22,485 bases of DNA from Lewinellaceae bacterium. Its GTDB lineage: Bacteria > Bacteroidota > Bacteroidia > Chitinophagales > Saprospiraceae. Below are positions 6,402-14,175 of the stretch, one piece after another; the first letter of the stretch is position 1, and each line of letters starts with the position of its first letter. Under the pieces are notes generated by a model. It worked only from the letters and a program-made list of their open reading frames with translations. It was not told where the DNA came from and did not search any database. The DNA lies in the NCBI GenBank assembly GCA_020636075.1, contig JACJYO010000021.1, positions 1 to 22,485 on the forward strand, written 5' to 3'. The position numbers were made by a program, and so were the translations under genes.

Positions 6402-9008
6402 TTAGTTGCTCAACGAATCGCTCTCTTTACTCTCGATATCTTCTCCTTCTTTGCCCTTTGACTTGGATTTAGTAGCTTTTTTGCCTTCGGCAAAAGCTAT
6501 AACCAAGCCGTCTTTCTCCTTATTCATTGAAGCCAACATCGATGCGCCTTCGGCCGGGCTTTCGTTCAGGATAAACTCAGCAAGGGGATCCTCGATGTAT
6601 TTCTGAATGGCGCGATGCAATGGCCGGGCGCCAAATTGCGGATCGTAGCCTTTTTCAGCAACGAATTCCTTCGCTTCGGGTGTCAGGGTCAGGTTGAACT
6701 TCATGGTATTCAGCCGTTTCATCAAACCTGCGAGGGCATTGTCGATAATTTTGAAAATCTCATCCCGACCCAGGGCATTGAACACCATTACATCATCGAT
6801 CCGGTTGAGAAATTCCGGCGAGAACGTACGTTTCAACGCATTTTGGATCACCGAGTTGGTATTCTCCTTGGCAGACTCCATGCGCGCTTTGGTGGCAAAA
6901 CCTACGCCCTGGCCAAAGTCCTTCAACTGGCGCACGCCAATGTTGGACGTCATGATGATCAGGGTATTTTTGAAGTCCACCTTGCGACCCAGGCCATCGG
7001 TCAATTGACCATCGTCGAGCACCTGAAGCAGGATGTTGTACACATCGGGGTGTGCTTTTTCGATTTCATCAAGCAATACCACCGAATAGGGCTTGCGGCG
7101 CACGCGCTCGGTCAACTGACCACCTTCTTCATAACCGACATAACCCGGAGGCGCACCAATCAGGCGGCTAACGGAGAATTTCTCCATGTATTCCGACATG
7201 TCGATCCGCACCAGGGAATCCTCGCTGTCGAACAGATAGCGCGACAGGGCGCGAGCAAGTTCAGTTTTACCGACACCGGTGGGTCCCAGGAAGATGAATG
7301 AACCGATTGGTTTCTTTGGATCCTTGAGTCCGACGCGGTTGCGCTGGATGGCTTTGGCAATTTTGATGATTGCTTCATCCTGCCCAATGACCATTTTCCG
7401 AAGGTCGTCGGCCATGTGCACAAGTTTGTTGCTTTCGCTGGTAGCCACCTTGTTCACCGGGATTCCGGTCATCATGGCTACTACTTCGGCGATGTTATCT
7501 TCATCGACAGGATAGCGTTTGGTTTTGCTTTCTTCTTCCCATTCCACTTTTGCAAACTCCAGTTGGCGTACCAGTTTGCTTTCCTGATCGCGCAGGTTGG
7601 CGGCCTCTTCGTACTGCTGGTTCTTGACGGCCTGATTTTTCAACTCCTTCAGGTCTTCAATTTTTTGCTCCAGTTCTTCAATGTGTTTGGGCACCACAAT
7701 GTTTTTCAAATGCACGCGGGCCCCAACTTCATCGAGCACGTCAATAGCCTTGTCCGGCAAAAATCGATCGGTAATATACCGGTCGCTGAGCCGCACGCAG
7801 GCTTTGATGGCTTCATCAGAGTATTCCACATTGTGAAACTCTTCGTACTTGGGTTGGATATTCTGAAGAATGTTGATAGTATCTTCCTGACTGGGCGGAT
7901 CGACCATTACTTTCTGGAAACGGCGGTCGAGCGCGCCATCTTTTTCGATGTATTGCCGGTATTCATCCAGCGTGCTGGCACCGATGCACTGCAATTCGCC
8001 GCGCGCCAGGGCTGGTTTGAAAATATTGGAGGCATCCAGCGAACCTGTAGCACCACCTGCACCAACAATCGTGTGAATCTCATCGATAAACAAGATCACA
8101 TCGCGGCTTTTCTCTAATTCGTTCATGATCGCTTTGATGCGTTCCTCAAATTGGCCCCGGTATTTGGTGCCGGCAACCAGGGCTGCCAGGTCGAGCATTA
8201 CGATGCGCTTGTTAAACAGCGTCCGGCTGACTTTCTTCTGCATGATGCGCAGCGCCAGGCCCTCCACGATTGCTGTTTTACCCACACCGGGCTCACCGAT
8301 GAGGATAGGATTGTTCTTTTTGCGGCGGCTGAGAATCTGGCTCACCCGTTCGATTTCAGTTTCACGGCCAATAATCGGATCAAGTTTGCCGTCTTCGGCA
8401 AGCTTGGTTATGTCGCGGCCAAAATTATCCAGTACCGGAGTACGGCTTTTTTGCTGGCCTTTTTGGCCAGAGCGATAGTTGCGTTCGTCATCCTCCTCGT
8501 ATTCGCCCGATCCTTCACTGGATGCTTGCGAAAACAAGTTGGGATGTGCCAGATCCTGTTCAGACCGAACATACTCCAGCTCTTTTTTGAAGTTATCGTA
8601 GTCCACGTCGTATTCGTTTAAAAGTTTAGTCGCAAATGTGTCGGTATGTTTGAGCAGTGAAAGCATCAGGTGTTCGGGATAAATCTCTTCGCTTTTCATC
8701 AGCTTAGCTTCGAGAAACGTCACTTTCAGGACGCGTTGCACCTGGGTTGTCACCTGGAATTCACCGACAAATAAATTTTCAGCAGGCGGGTACGCACTGT
8801 ACCGGGGAATAGAGCGCTCCAGGCGTTTTTTCAGATCATGTACATCAACGAGCAAGGCATCCAAAACCCGGATGGGTAAGCTGTCCCGTTCTGCAATGAT
8901 CCCCAGTAACAAGTGTTCTGCCCCGATATAATCATGCCCCAGCCGCCGGGCTTCCTGGCCGCTCTGGTGGATGATCTGTTTTACTACAGGTGAAAACTTC
9001 TTATTCAT
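6402..9008 (-). CDS. clpC: ATP-dependent Clp protease ATP-binding subunit, ClpC type
   Basis: An 868-residue double-ring AAA+ unfoldase that feeds proteins to ClpP. Residues 1-150 hold two Clp N-terminal repeats. The first AAA module has Walker A GEPGVGKT at 238-245 and Walker B VILFIDE at 304-310. A short middle domain at about 450-490 has a UVR-like helix pair (QYEEAANLRDQESKL), as in ClpC rather than ClpB, which has a long coiled-coil. The second module has Walker A GPTGVGKT at 575-582, Walker B VVLLDE at 643-648 and sensor 2 GARPLHR at 793-799. GVGF at 701-704 sits where ClpC carries its ClpP-docking VGF loop, so a ClpP partnership is expected. The last 25 residues are a Lys/Ser/Glu-rich tail. 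ClpP and an adaptor (McsB, MecA or ClpS) are not in the window. Confidence 0.93.
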   Translation of the reverse strand: MNKKFSPVVKQIIHQSGQEARRLGHDYIGAEHLLLGIIAERDSLPIRVLDALLVDVHDLKKRLERSIPRYSAYPPAENLFVGEFQVTTQVQRVLKVTFLEAKLMKSEEIYPEHLMLSLLKHTDTFATKLLNEYDVDYDNFKKELEYVRSEQDLAHPNLFSQASSEGSGEYEEDDERNYRSGQKGQQKSRTPVLDNFGRDITKLAEDGKLDPIIGRETEIERVSQILSRRKKNNPILIGEPGVGKTAIVEGLALRIMQKKVSRTLFNKRIVMLDLAALVAGTKYRGQFEERIKAIMNELEKSRDVILFIDEIHTIVGAGGATGSLDASNIFKPALARGELQCIGASTLDEYRQYIEKDGALDRRFQKVMVDPPSQEDTINILQNIQPKYEEFHNVEYSDEAIKACVRLSDRYITDRFLPDKAIDVLDEVGARVHLKNIVVPKHIEELEQKIEDLKELKNQAVKNQQYEEAANLRDQESKLVRQLEFAKVEWEEESKTKRYPVDEDNIAEVVAMMTGIPVNKVATSESNKLVHMADDLRKMVIGQDEAIIKIAKAIQRNRVGLKDPKKPIGSFIFLGPTGVGKTELARALSRYLFDSEDSLVRIDMSEYMEKFSVSRLIGAPPGYVGYEEGGQLTERVRRKPYSVVLLDEIEKAHPDVYNILLQVLDDGQLTDGLGRKVDFKNTLIIMTSNIGVRQLKDFGQGVGFATKARMESAKENTNSVIQNALKRTFSPEFLNRIDDVMVFNALGRDEIFKIIDNALAGLMKRLNTMKFNLTLTPEAKEFVAEKGYDPQFGARPLHRAIQKYIEDPLAEFILNESPAEGASMLASMNKEKDGLVIAFAEGKKATKSKSKGKEGEDIESKESDSLSN

Positions 9009-9404
9009 GTATAATAGCGTAAGTTATATTGTAAAACACATGTAACCCGAATGAAGGTTCATCCGTATTTTCAAAGATGCGACAAGTTTAACCTTATTGA
9101 TGGGTAAATTTCGATTTTTTCTACCCGAACCGGGTGCACATTTAACAAAAAAATAGCCTCATGGTTTTTTTAGTGGTTGCCACATGCAAAACCAAAAACA
9201 ACGCCGCAAGTCAGAACATTCTGAAAAAATAGTGCCATGCTGCTTTTCCTGCCGCTCTGTCAGGTATCAGGCTTTGGGGAAAAAAGCGCCGACCAATAGT
9301 ATCGAAATACGCCAGGCATTACCTAAATTTGCCTGCACTTTTGACACTCCCAAATTCGCAAAGGTTGCTAACTGCTCAGTTATTTTTCTGAAAATCAGCC
9401 ATCT
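9009..9404. other. 396-nt intergenic region between clpC and the STAS gene
   Basis: Divergent intergenic space. No credible gene: the one open frame (9184-9408, plus) encodes a basic, low-quality peptide overlapping the next start. It holds two short dyads near clpC: ATGAA-GG-TTCAT at 9051-9062 and ACCCG-AAC-CGGGT at 9123-9135. A nested imperfect hairpin lies at 9163-9193 (GGTTTT/AAAACC outside, GTGG/CCAC inside). A TAnnTTTG box for the STAS gene is at 9324-9331. For clpC the best minus-strand -7 candidate is CATCTTTG at 9079-9072, one mismatch. Confidence 0.6.
9324..9331 (+). promoter_or_regulatory. -7 promoter box (TAnnTTTG) candidate for the STAS gene
   Basis: TAAATTTG matches exactly and would give a leader of about 67 nt. 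A closer one-mismatch box, TATTTTTC, lies at 9381-9388. No good -33 element is visible. Confidence 0.4.
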
Positions 9405-9779
9405 ATGAAATACAACATCGATAAGCAAGATCAATATGCGGTGCTTACCCTGGAAGAGGAAAACCTCAACTCCGTCATTGCTCCGCAGCTGAAAAGCGAT
9501 TTTATTATATTAAATCAGGAAGGCACCCGCAACCTCATCCTTGATTTATCCCAAGTCCGGTTTGTCGACTCCAGTGGTCTTAGTGCCATTTTGACAGCAC
9601 ACCGCCTTTGGAAAGACCAGGGGTCTTTTGTCATTGCCGGTGAATTGCAGCCTATGGTCACCAAATTAATTGAAATCTCCCGGCTGGATACGATCCTCGC
9701 CATGACACCAACAATCAGCGAAGCCGTTGATTATGTGAAAATGGAGGAAATCGAACGCGAACTGAAGGCTGGCGAGTAA
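9405..9779 (+). CDS. STAS-domain protein (anti-sigma factor antagonist type)
   Basis: A 124-residue single-domain STAS protein. The layout follows SpoIIAA/RsbV: an N-terminal strand region, LILDLSQVRFVDSSGLSAI at 44-62 and the helix LWKDQGSFVIAGELQPMVTK. In SpoIIAA the second Ser of DSSG is phosphorylated by the anti-sigma kinase; the equivalent here is Ser57. In the classical system the unphosphorylated form binds the kinase and frees a sigma factor. No anti-sigma kinase or PP2C phosphatase gene lies nearby, so the partner must be elsewhere, or this is one of the orphan STAS proteins frequent in Bacteroidota. The C-terminus (EEIERELKAGE) extends slightly beyond the domain. Transcribed alone, divergently from clpC and convergently with ppc. 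Confidence 0.88.
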   Translation: MKYNIDKQDQYAVLTLEEENLNSVIAPQLKSDFIILNQEGTRNLILDLSQVRFVDSSGLSAILTAHRLWKDQGSFVIAGELQPMVTKLIEISRLDTILAMTPTISEAVDYVKMEEIERELKAGE

Positions 9780-9800
9780 ACTGTTCCTTCAAACAACAAG

Positions 9801-9843
9801 AAAATCCCGGATTTTTCAACCATGGAAATCCGGGATTTTTTTT
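9801..9843. terminator. Bidirectional terminator between the STAS gene and ppc
   Basis: A 14-bp stem (9801-9814 with 9826-9839, core ATCCCGGAT/ATCCGGGAT) and an 11-nt loop. Eight T follow on the plus strand (9836-9843, overlapping the stem end). On the minus strand the stem ends in a shorter T-rich tail. It sits in the convergent gap and can serve both genes, most strongly the STAS gene. Confidence 0.88.
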
Positions 9844-9903
9844 GTCCGTTATCCAACGTCCTTGGTAACAACACGTTTAAAATTTCCCAAATACGCTGCA
9901 ATT

Positions 9904-12543
9904 CTATGCCGCATTCCGCGCAGCATTAATAATTCCGAACATGGCCCGAAGGACCATTTTTCGATATACCGTTTCCTGCTCGGGTGCCAGGTTCGCCCGG
10001 TGTAATTGTTGCAGGGCATATTGTTGTATGGCGATCAATGGCTGGATGATTGCCTCTCGCAGGGTAATGCTGCTCTTGGAAGCCGGGTTATCTGCCAGTA
10101 GTTCCGGTTGACCGGATAAATCCAACAAACCCTTTACAGCCGTTTCATATTCATTAAACAACAGCTGCCAAAAATCTTTAAACTTCGGGTGTTCCGATAA
10201 ATAGCGGGTTACGTTAAAGTTTGACTTGCACAACGACTGCATGGAGTTTTCAACCAGTGTTTGAAAAAACAGGGAACGTTGATACAGGTCCTGCAACGCT
10301 TCCAATCGGCCTGCCTGCCGCATTTCGGCTATGGCTGCGCCAAAACCGAAATACCCCGGCACATTTTGTTTCATTTGCGCCCAGGCGCCTACGAATGGAA
10401 TTGCCCGCAGATCTTCAAATTTCAATGCCGCAGCCGAACCCCGTTTGGTAGGCCGGCTGGCAATATTCGTATCCCCATACCATTTCAGCGGTGTGATCTG
10501 TTCCAGGTAGGGCACAAAATCCGGATGGTTTTTTAGTTTCAAATAGGCCTGATAGGACACTTCAGCCAGTTCGTCGAGCATCGCCTTATCCGAATCGGAT
10601 AGCTCCTGCGCATGGGTTTCAAAAAGGAAGTTCTCCAGGCCGGAACTCAGTAAACGCTCAATATTAAACCGTGCCGACGGGATGGTGCCGTATGTACTGC
10701 TGATCGTTTGCCCCTGGATGGTTACCTGGATTTCATGGTTTTCAATATCGGCTCCTTGCGCGGCATAATAATCCGCATTATTTCCACCACCCCGACCCGG
10801 AGGGCCACCCCGGCCATCAAAAAAGATGACTGTAATACCATATTTCCGGCTCACTTGTGTGAGGGCCTCCTTAGCCTGGTAAATACTCCAGTTGGCCCGG
10901 AGATAACCGCCGTCTTTCGTCCCGTCGGAAAAGCCAAGCATGATGGTCTGCCGGTTTCCCCGGGCACTTAAGTGCCGCCCATAAATCGGGTTGGCATACA
11001 ATTGTTCCATGACTGACCCTGCAGTCGCCAGGTCTTCTACCGTTTCAAACAAGGGAACAATATCCAGATTTACCCTTGCCTGCTCCAGAGCGCGGTCGGC
11101 ACTTTCGGAAGAAATAGTGCTGCCGGACGATTGCGAATCGACATCTCTGGAAGGCGGGTTTGCAATGGTTAGCCGGGCAAGTGCCAACACGGCCGCAACA
11201 TCAATCGCCGACTGGCAATTGCTAATGATATAGCGGTGGCATCCCAACTCACCATTTTGAGCTTGTATGGTTGCAATAGCCCGGAATGAACGGATTGTTT
11301 CCTTCACAAAGGAATCGGCATAATCGTTTTCATCTACCCGGAAAGGCGTTGTCAGCAGCAGGTTTATCCGTTTTTTTTCATCAGATTTTTGAAATCCCCG
11401 GAAATTAAAGCCGGGATTTTTTTCGCTCCAATTCCGGAGTATGGCTTCCCAAACAGCCGTGTGCTTCCGGCTATCCTGTCGGATATCCATGCTGGCAAAA
11501 TAAAACCCGAACACGCGGATTTTCAGGATCAGCAGATCGAGATCGTCCAGAAACAGGCCATCGTGATCATTGATCAGCACCGCGCGGGCTTGCATCAGAT
11601 CGTCCAGCAACTGTTGGCAACTGCTGTAGGAGTCCTGATCCGGATGATACAGCGTATTATTAATTTTTTGCTCTGCAGCAATGATCCAGTCTTCCGTACC
11701 GCGGAATGTAAGCCTGCGCCGCAGGCTTCGCAAGTCGTAATGATAGCGTCGCAAAATAGCACCCCGCAGCCGGGAAGCCACCGCCCGGGTAATTTCGGCA
11801 GTTACATACGGATTGCCGTCACGATCACCACCCGGCCAAAAACCCAACGCCAGCAGCCGCGGGTTTTCAAATAGGGTAACATCCTGATCCAGGTTTTTCA
11901 ACAAGTGAAACAGTATCTCCGGAAGGGTATTGTAAAACACATTTTCCAGATACCAGCCCAGGCTGATCGCTTCATCATATGGCGTAGGTTTTTCCTTGTT
12001 CAGGAAGGTGGTTTTTCCCAATTGCATGAGCAACAGGCGGATTTGCGACAGGTCGTTTTCCCGAATCACCTGCCCCAGATCGTTGATAATACCCAGAACT
12101 TTCCCGGGATAAAATTGGGTTGGGTGCGCGGTCAGCACCAGGCGCAGTTGAAAACCTGCCAGCTTTTCAAGTAATTTTTGCCGGTCTGTATTTTGAGACA
12201 AGCGCAATAACAGATGGTTCAGCGAACCAACACCGTTCAATTCATGCGTTTTTTCAAACAGCGCATCTTCAACCGAATCGAACAACACCACCTGCCGCTC
12301 CAAATATTGCACAAAATGGAATAACAATCCGATCCGCTCAGATTCGGTAAATTTATCTGCGTATTCACTCCAGAATCCCTCAACGATTGCCGTTGGCGAC
12401 TTGCCGGCATCGAAGCCGTCTGCACAAGCACGGGCAAACAAGGCAAGGTGTGTTCCGGTTTCTTCAATACCCCGAAAAGGCAGGCTCAGAAACAGGCTGT
12501 TGTAGGTGTGATACGGTAAGGCAACTGGCGAGTCGAATTGCAT
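9904..12543 (-). CDS. ppc: Phosphoenolpyruvate carboxylase, divergent clade
   Basis: An 879-residue PEP carboxylase, of normal length. It adds bicarbonate to PEP to give oxaloacetate and so refills the TCA cycle. Seen: VLTAHPT at 136-142 (His140 equals the catalytic His138 of E. coli), LGFWPGGDRDGNPYV at 233-247, ASMDIRQDS at 350-358, LGFSDGTKDGGYLRANW at 536-552 with the conserved Lys543, the glycine loop FFDGRGGPPGRGGG at 574-587, NIASRPTKRG at 693-702 and LRAIPF at 712-717. Oddities: Asp576 stands where E. coli has His579 in FHGRGG, and the chain ends ARNAA instead of the usual RNTG. Arg578 and Arg584, matching E. coli 581 and 587, are kept. A Ser-rich insertion lies at 464-484. The gene is head-to-head with the transferase gene at 12659, with 115 nt between. 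Confidence 0.93.
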   Translation of the reverse strand: MQFDSPVALPYHTYNSLFLSLPFRGIEETGTHLALFARACADGFDAGKSPTAIVEGFWSEYADKFTESERIGLLFHFVQYLERQVVLFDSVEDALFEKTHELNGVGSLNHLLLRLSQNTDRQKLLEKLAGFQLRLVLTAHPTQFYPGKVLGIINDLGQVIRENDLSQIRLLLMQLGKTTFLNKEKPTPYDEAISLGWYLENVFYNTLPEILFHLLKNLDQDVTLFENPRLLALGFWPGGDRDGNPYVTAEITRAVASRLRGAILRRYHYDLRSLRRRLTFRGTEDWIIAAEQKINNTLYHPDQDSYSSCQQLLDDLMQARAVLINDHDGLFLDDLDLLILKIRVFGFYFASMDIRQDSRKHTAVWEAILRNWSEKNPGFNFRGFQKSDEKKRINLLLTTPFRVDENDYADSFVKETIRSFRAIATIQAQNGELGCHRYIISNCQSAIDVAAVLALARLTIANPPSRDVDSQSSGSTISSESADRALEQARVNLDIVPLFETVEDLATAGSVMEQLYANPIYGRHLSARGNRQTIMLGFSDGTKDGGYLRANWSIYQAKEALTQVSRKYGITVIFFDGRGGPPGRGGGNNADYYAAQGADIENHEIQVTIQGQTISSTYGTIPSARFNIERLLSSGLENFLFETHAQELSDSDKAMLDELAEVSYQAYLKLKNHPDFVPYLEQITPLKWYGDTNIASRPTKRGSAAALKFEDLRAIPFVGAWAQMKQNVPGYFGFGAAIAEMRQAGRLEALQDLYQRSLFFQTLVENSMQSLCKSNFNVTRYLSEHPKFKDFWQLLFNEYETAVKGLLDLSGQPELLADNPASKSSITLREAIIQPLIAIQQYALQQLHRANLAPEQETVYRKMVLRAMFGIINAARNAA

Positions 12544-12658
12544 ATTTTACACTGTCTCAGGTTAATGGTTATGAAATACCAACTGCGTAAGGAACCGCAA
12601 AATTTCCGTAAAATTGCCCGGAACTAATTAGCCCCCTGTCTGTGTTTCTGACTTCATC

Positions 12659-13378
12659 ATGCAAACGCACCGCTCATTTCTGGAGGATATCATCGATGAA
12701 AGTGCCGAATTACTGGCAATCGACCCCGCTGACATGGACCACATACTGCAGCAGGGCTGGCGTTTGCTTGGCTATTCCCTTATTCGCCACAATTTTGCCG
12801 TTTGCCGGGGACGCATTTGCCGGACTATTCCCCTACGCATCCGATTGGATTTGCCGCTGAATTTTTCAAAAAGCCAGCGACAAATCCTTCGGCGAAATGC
12901 CGATCTGGAAGTCCGGTGTGCCCCCATCCGGCTAACCCCTGAAAAAGAGGCATTATTTCAGAAACACACGCAACGATTTCGTGACCAGCAACCACTCACG
13001 GTTTATTCCTTTTTACATCCGTTCGCCGCAACCATTCCAACTGAAGGCTGGGAATACTCCGTCTTTGAGCACGGAAAATTACTGGCTTGCAGTTTTTTTC
13101 ACCTTGGAAACAAATCCGTATCTGGCACGTATTGTTTTTTTGATCCTGAACACGACAGGCGCAGCCTGGGCACATTTACCATGCTGCTGGAAATTTTACG
13201 CGCCCGGGAACTGGGCAAAACCTACTATTACCACGGTTATTGCTACGATGTGCCGTCCCAATTTGATTACAAACTCAACTTCCACAACCTGGAAGCCATG
13301 AACTGGCAAACCGGAGCATGGACGCCCCAGCAGCGTGTTACGGTTCGACAATGGGACAAACTAATCGGAAAAAAATAA
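12659..13378 (+). CDS. Aminoacyl-tRNA-protein transferase-like protein (ATE/Bpt type)
   Basis: A 239-residue protein resembling arginyl- and leucyl-tRNA-protein transferases, which add an amino acid to protein N-termini to mark them for Clp degradation. The N-terminal half has GWRLLGYSLIRHNFAVC and then RIRLDLPLNFSKSQRQILRR with NADLEV (60-85), like the 'VRIP...SR..RR.LRRN.DL' segment of Bpt. The C-terminal half is the GNAT-like ATE domain: VFEHGKLLACSFF, SVSGTYCFFDPEHDRRSLGT (153-172), then YYYHGYCYD and FDYKLNFHNLEAMNW. The cysteine cluster is reduced: only Cys49 and Cys54 remain where Bpt has three evenly spaced Cys, and the CxYLP motif at the usual N-terminus is missing. Function is therefore inferred from the fold; it could have another substrate. 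It starts at the ATG after a 115-nt divergent gap with ppc. Confidence 0.7.
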   Translation: MQTHRSFLEDIIDESAELLAIDPADMDHILQQGWRLLGYSLIRHNFAVCRGRICRTIPLRIRLDLPLNFSKSQRQILRRNADLEVRCAPIRLTPEKEALFQKHTQRFRDQQPLTVYSFLHPFAATIPTEGWEYSVFEHGKLLACSFFHLGNKSVSGTYCFFDPEHDRRSLGTFTMLLEILRARELGKTYYYHGYCYDVPSQFDYKLNFHNLEAMNWQTGAWTPQQRVTVRQWDKLIGKK

Positions 13379-13398
13379 CCGGGTAATGCAGTCGGTTA
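13369..13398 (-). terminator. Possible short terminator for the lipoprotein gene, overlapping both stop codons
   Basis: TAACCG (13376-13381) pairs with CGGTTA (13393-13398) around an 11-nt loop. On the minus strand the stem is followed by seven T (13375-13369). Both convergent stop codons lie within the stem. The stem is only 6 bp, so the call is tentative. Confidence 0.4.
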
Positions 13399-14130
13399 CT
13401 TCAACTTAATTTTTGTGCCTACGCTCATTTTCTTGCTCTGTTGCTCCTCATCGAAGGGTTTGAGCGTAATGGTGAGCGTATGGCCGTCGTTGGATATTTC
13501 GGACAAGTCGTTGCTGGACTTTTTCACACGATAGTCCGGGAAATGGTAGATCTGCTTGTAGGTCATGTCTGAAAAGAAGGTCTTCACCATGTCCATGCTG
13601 CCTTCTTCATCCTGTGCTTCACCTTCTGCCAGGGCCTTTTTGATCTCTTCGCCAAGATCGCCGGAAGAAAGGCGTTCAAAGTTTTTACCGCTGTAGCGGA
13701 AGACTTCGTCTACGTTGCTATCGTATTTTTCTTTATTGATGATCCGCATCGCCTTATTTAGGGCAGCGACATCGGCAAAATCGAAGGCGTAGCCAAATTT
13801 GAAGGCCGCGGTATCGTTGATTTCCGTCACGTTTGTCAGGCCAGTGATGCCTTTGAGCGAAGCCGCCACGGCACTCAGTTGAGACCCCATTTCTCCCATA
13901 CCGCTATCTTCCGTTACAGCGGCATCGGTTGATTCCTCTGCCAGGCTGTCTTCCGACATGCCTTTAAACATGTCCATCATGCTTTTCATTTCGCTCATAT
14001 CGAGCGTCATTTTATACGTGCCGGAGCCATTGTTTTTCACAGTTACTTCCTCTAAAATATGCAGGCAGCCACTAAGGGTAATTGTTCCAATAGTGAGTAC
14101 CGCCAGGAAAAGTTTTTTTGCATTTTTCAT
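13396..14130 (-). CDS. Predicted lipoprotein of unknown function
   Basis: A 244-residue protein. Residues 1-21 are a lipoprotein signal with lipobox LSGC (Cys22 would be lipidated). The mature start, LHILEEVTVKNNGSGTYKMTLDM, resembles a common Bacteroidota lipoprotein class with 'E.i....dGSG.y...vDMS' near the N-terminus. Met-, Asp- and Glu-rich stretches follow, and the C-terminus has a predicted beta segment (GHTLTITLKPF). No catalytic motif was recognised. An ATG five codons upstream (14145) is also possible; 14130 gives the more usual MKNAKK start. It lies 45 nt (or 30) downstream of the propeller gene on the same strand, with no terminator between, so the two are probably co-transcribed. 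Start uncertain, lipoprotein call firm. Confidence 0.78.
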   Translation of the reverse strand: MKNAKKLFLAVLTIGTITLSGCLHILEEVTVKNNGSGTYKMTLDMSEMKSMMDMFKGMSEDSLAEESTDAAVTEDSGMGEMGSQLSAVAASLKGITGLTNVTEINDTAAFKFGYAFDFADVAALNKAMRIINKEKYDSNVDEVFRYSGKNFERLSSGDLGEEIKKALAEGEAQDEEGSMDMVKTFFSDMTYKQIYHFPDYRVKKSSNDLSEISNDGHTLTITLKPFDEEQQSKKMSVGTKIKLK

Positions 14131-14175
14131 TGAGTTCAAAATCATTGAGTGATGAAAGGTTACAGCGTGTAAAAA

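Noticed and set aside
6615..8621. Several plus-strand open frames opposite clpC (6615-7301, 7416-8117, 8151-8621)
   Set aside because: All lie inside the conserved ClpC coding sequence and match no family.
6402..9008. Possibility that the Clp ATPase is ClpB or ClpA
   Set aside because: The middle domain is short and UVR-like rather than the long ClpB coiled-coil, and a ClpP-docking GVGF loop is present, so ClpC is the best label.
9184..9408. 74-codon plus-strand open frame in the clpC-STAS gap
   Set aside because: Overlaps the STAS start codon, contains the candidate promoter box, and its composition does not look like a protein. Kept as intergenic.
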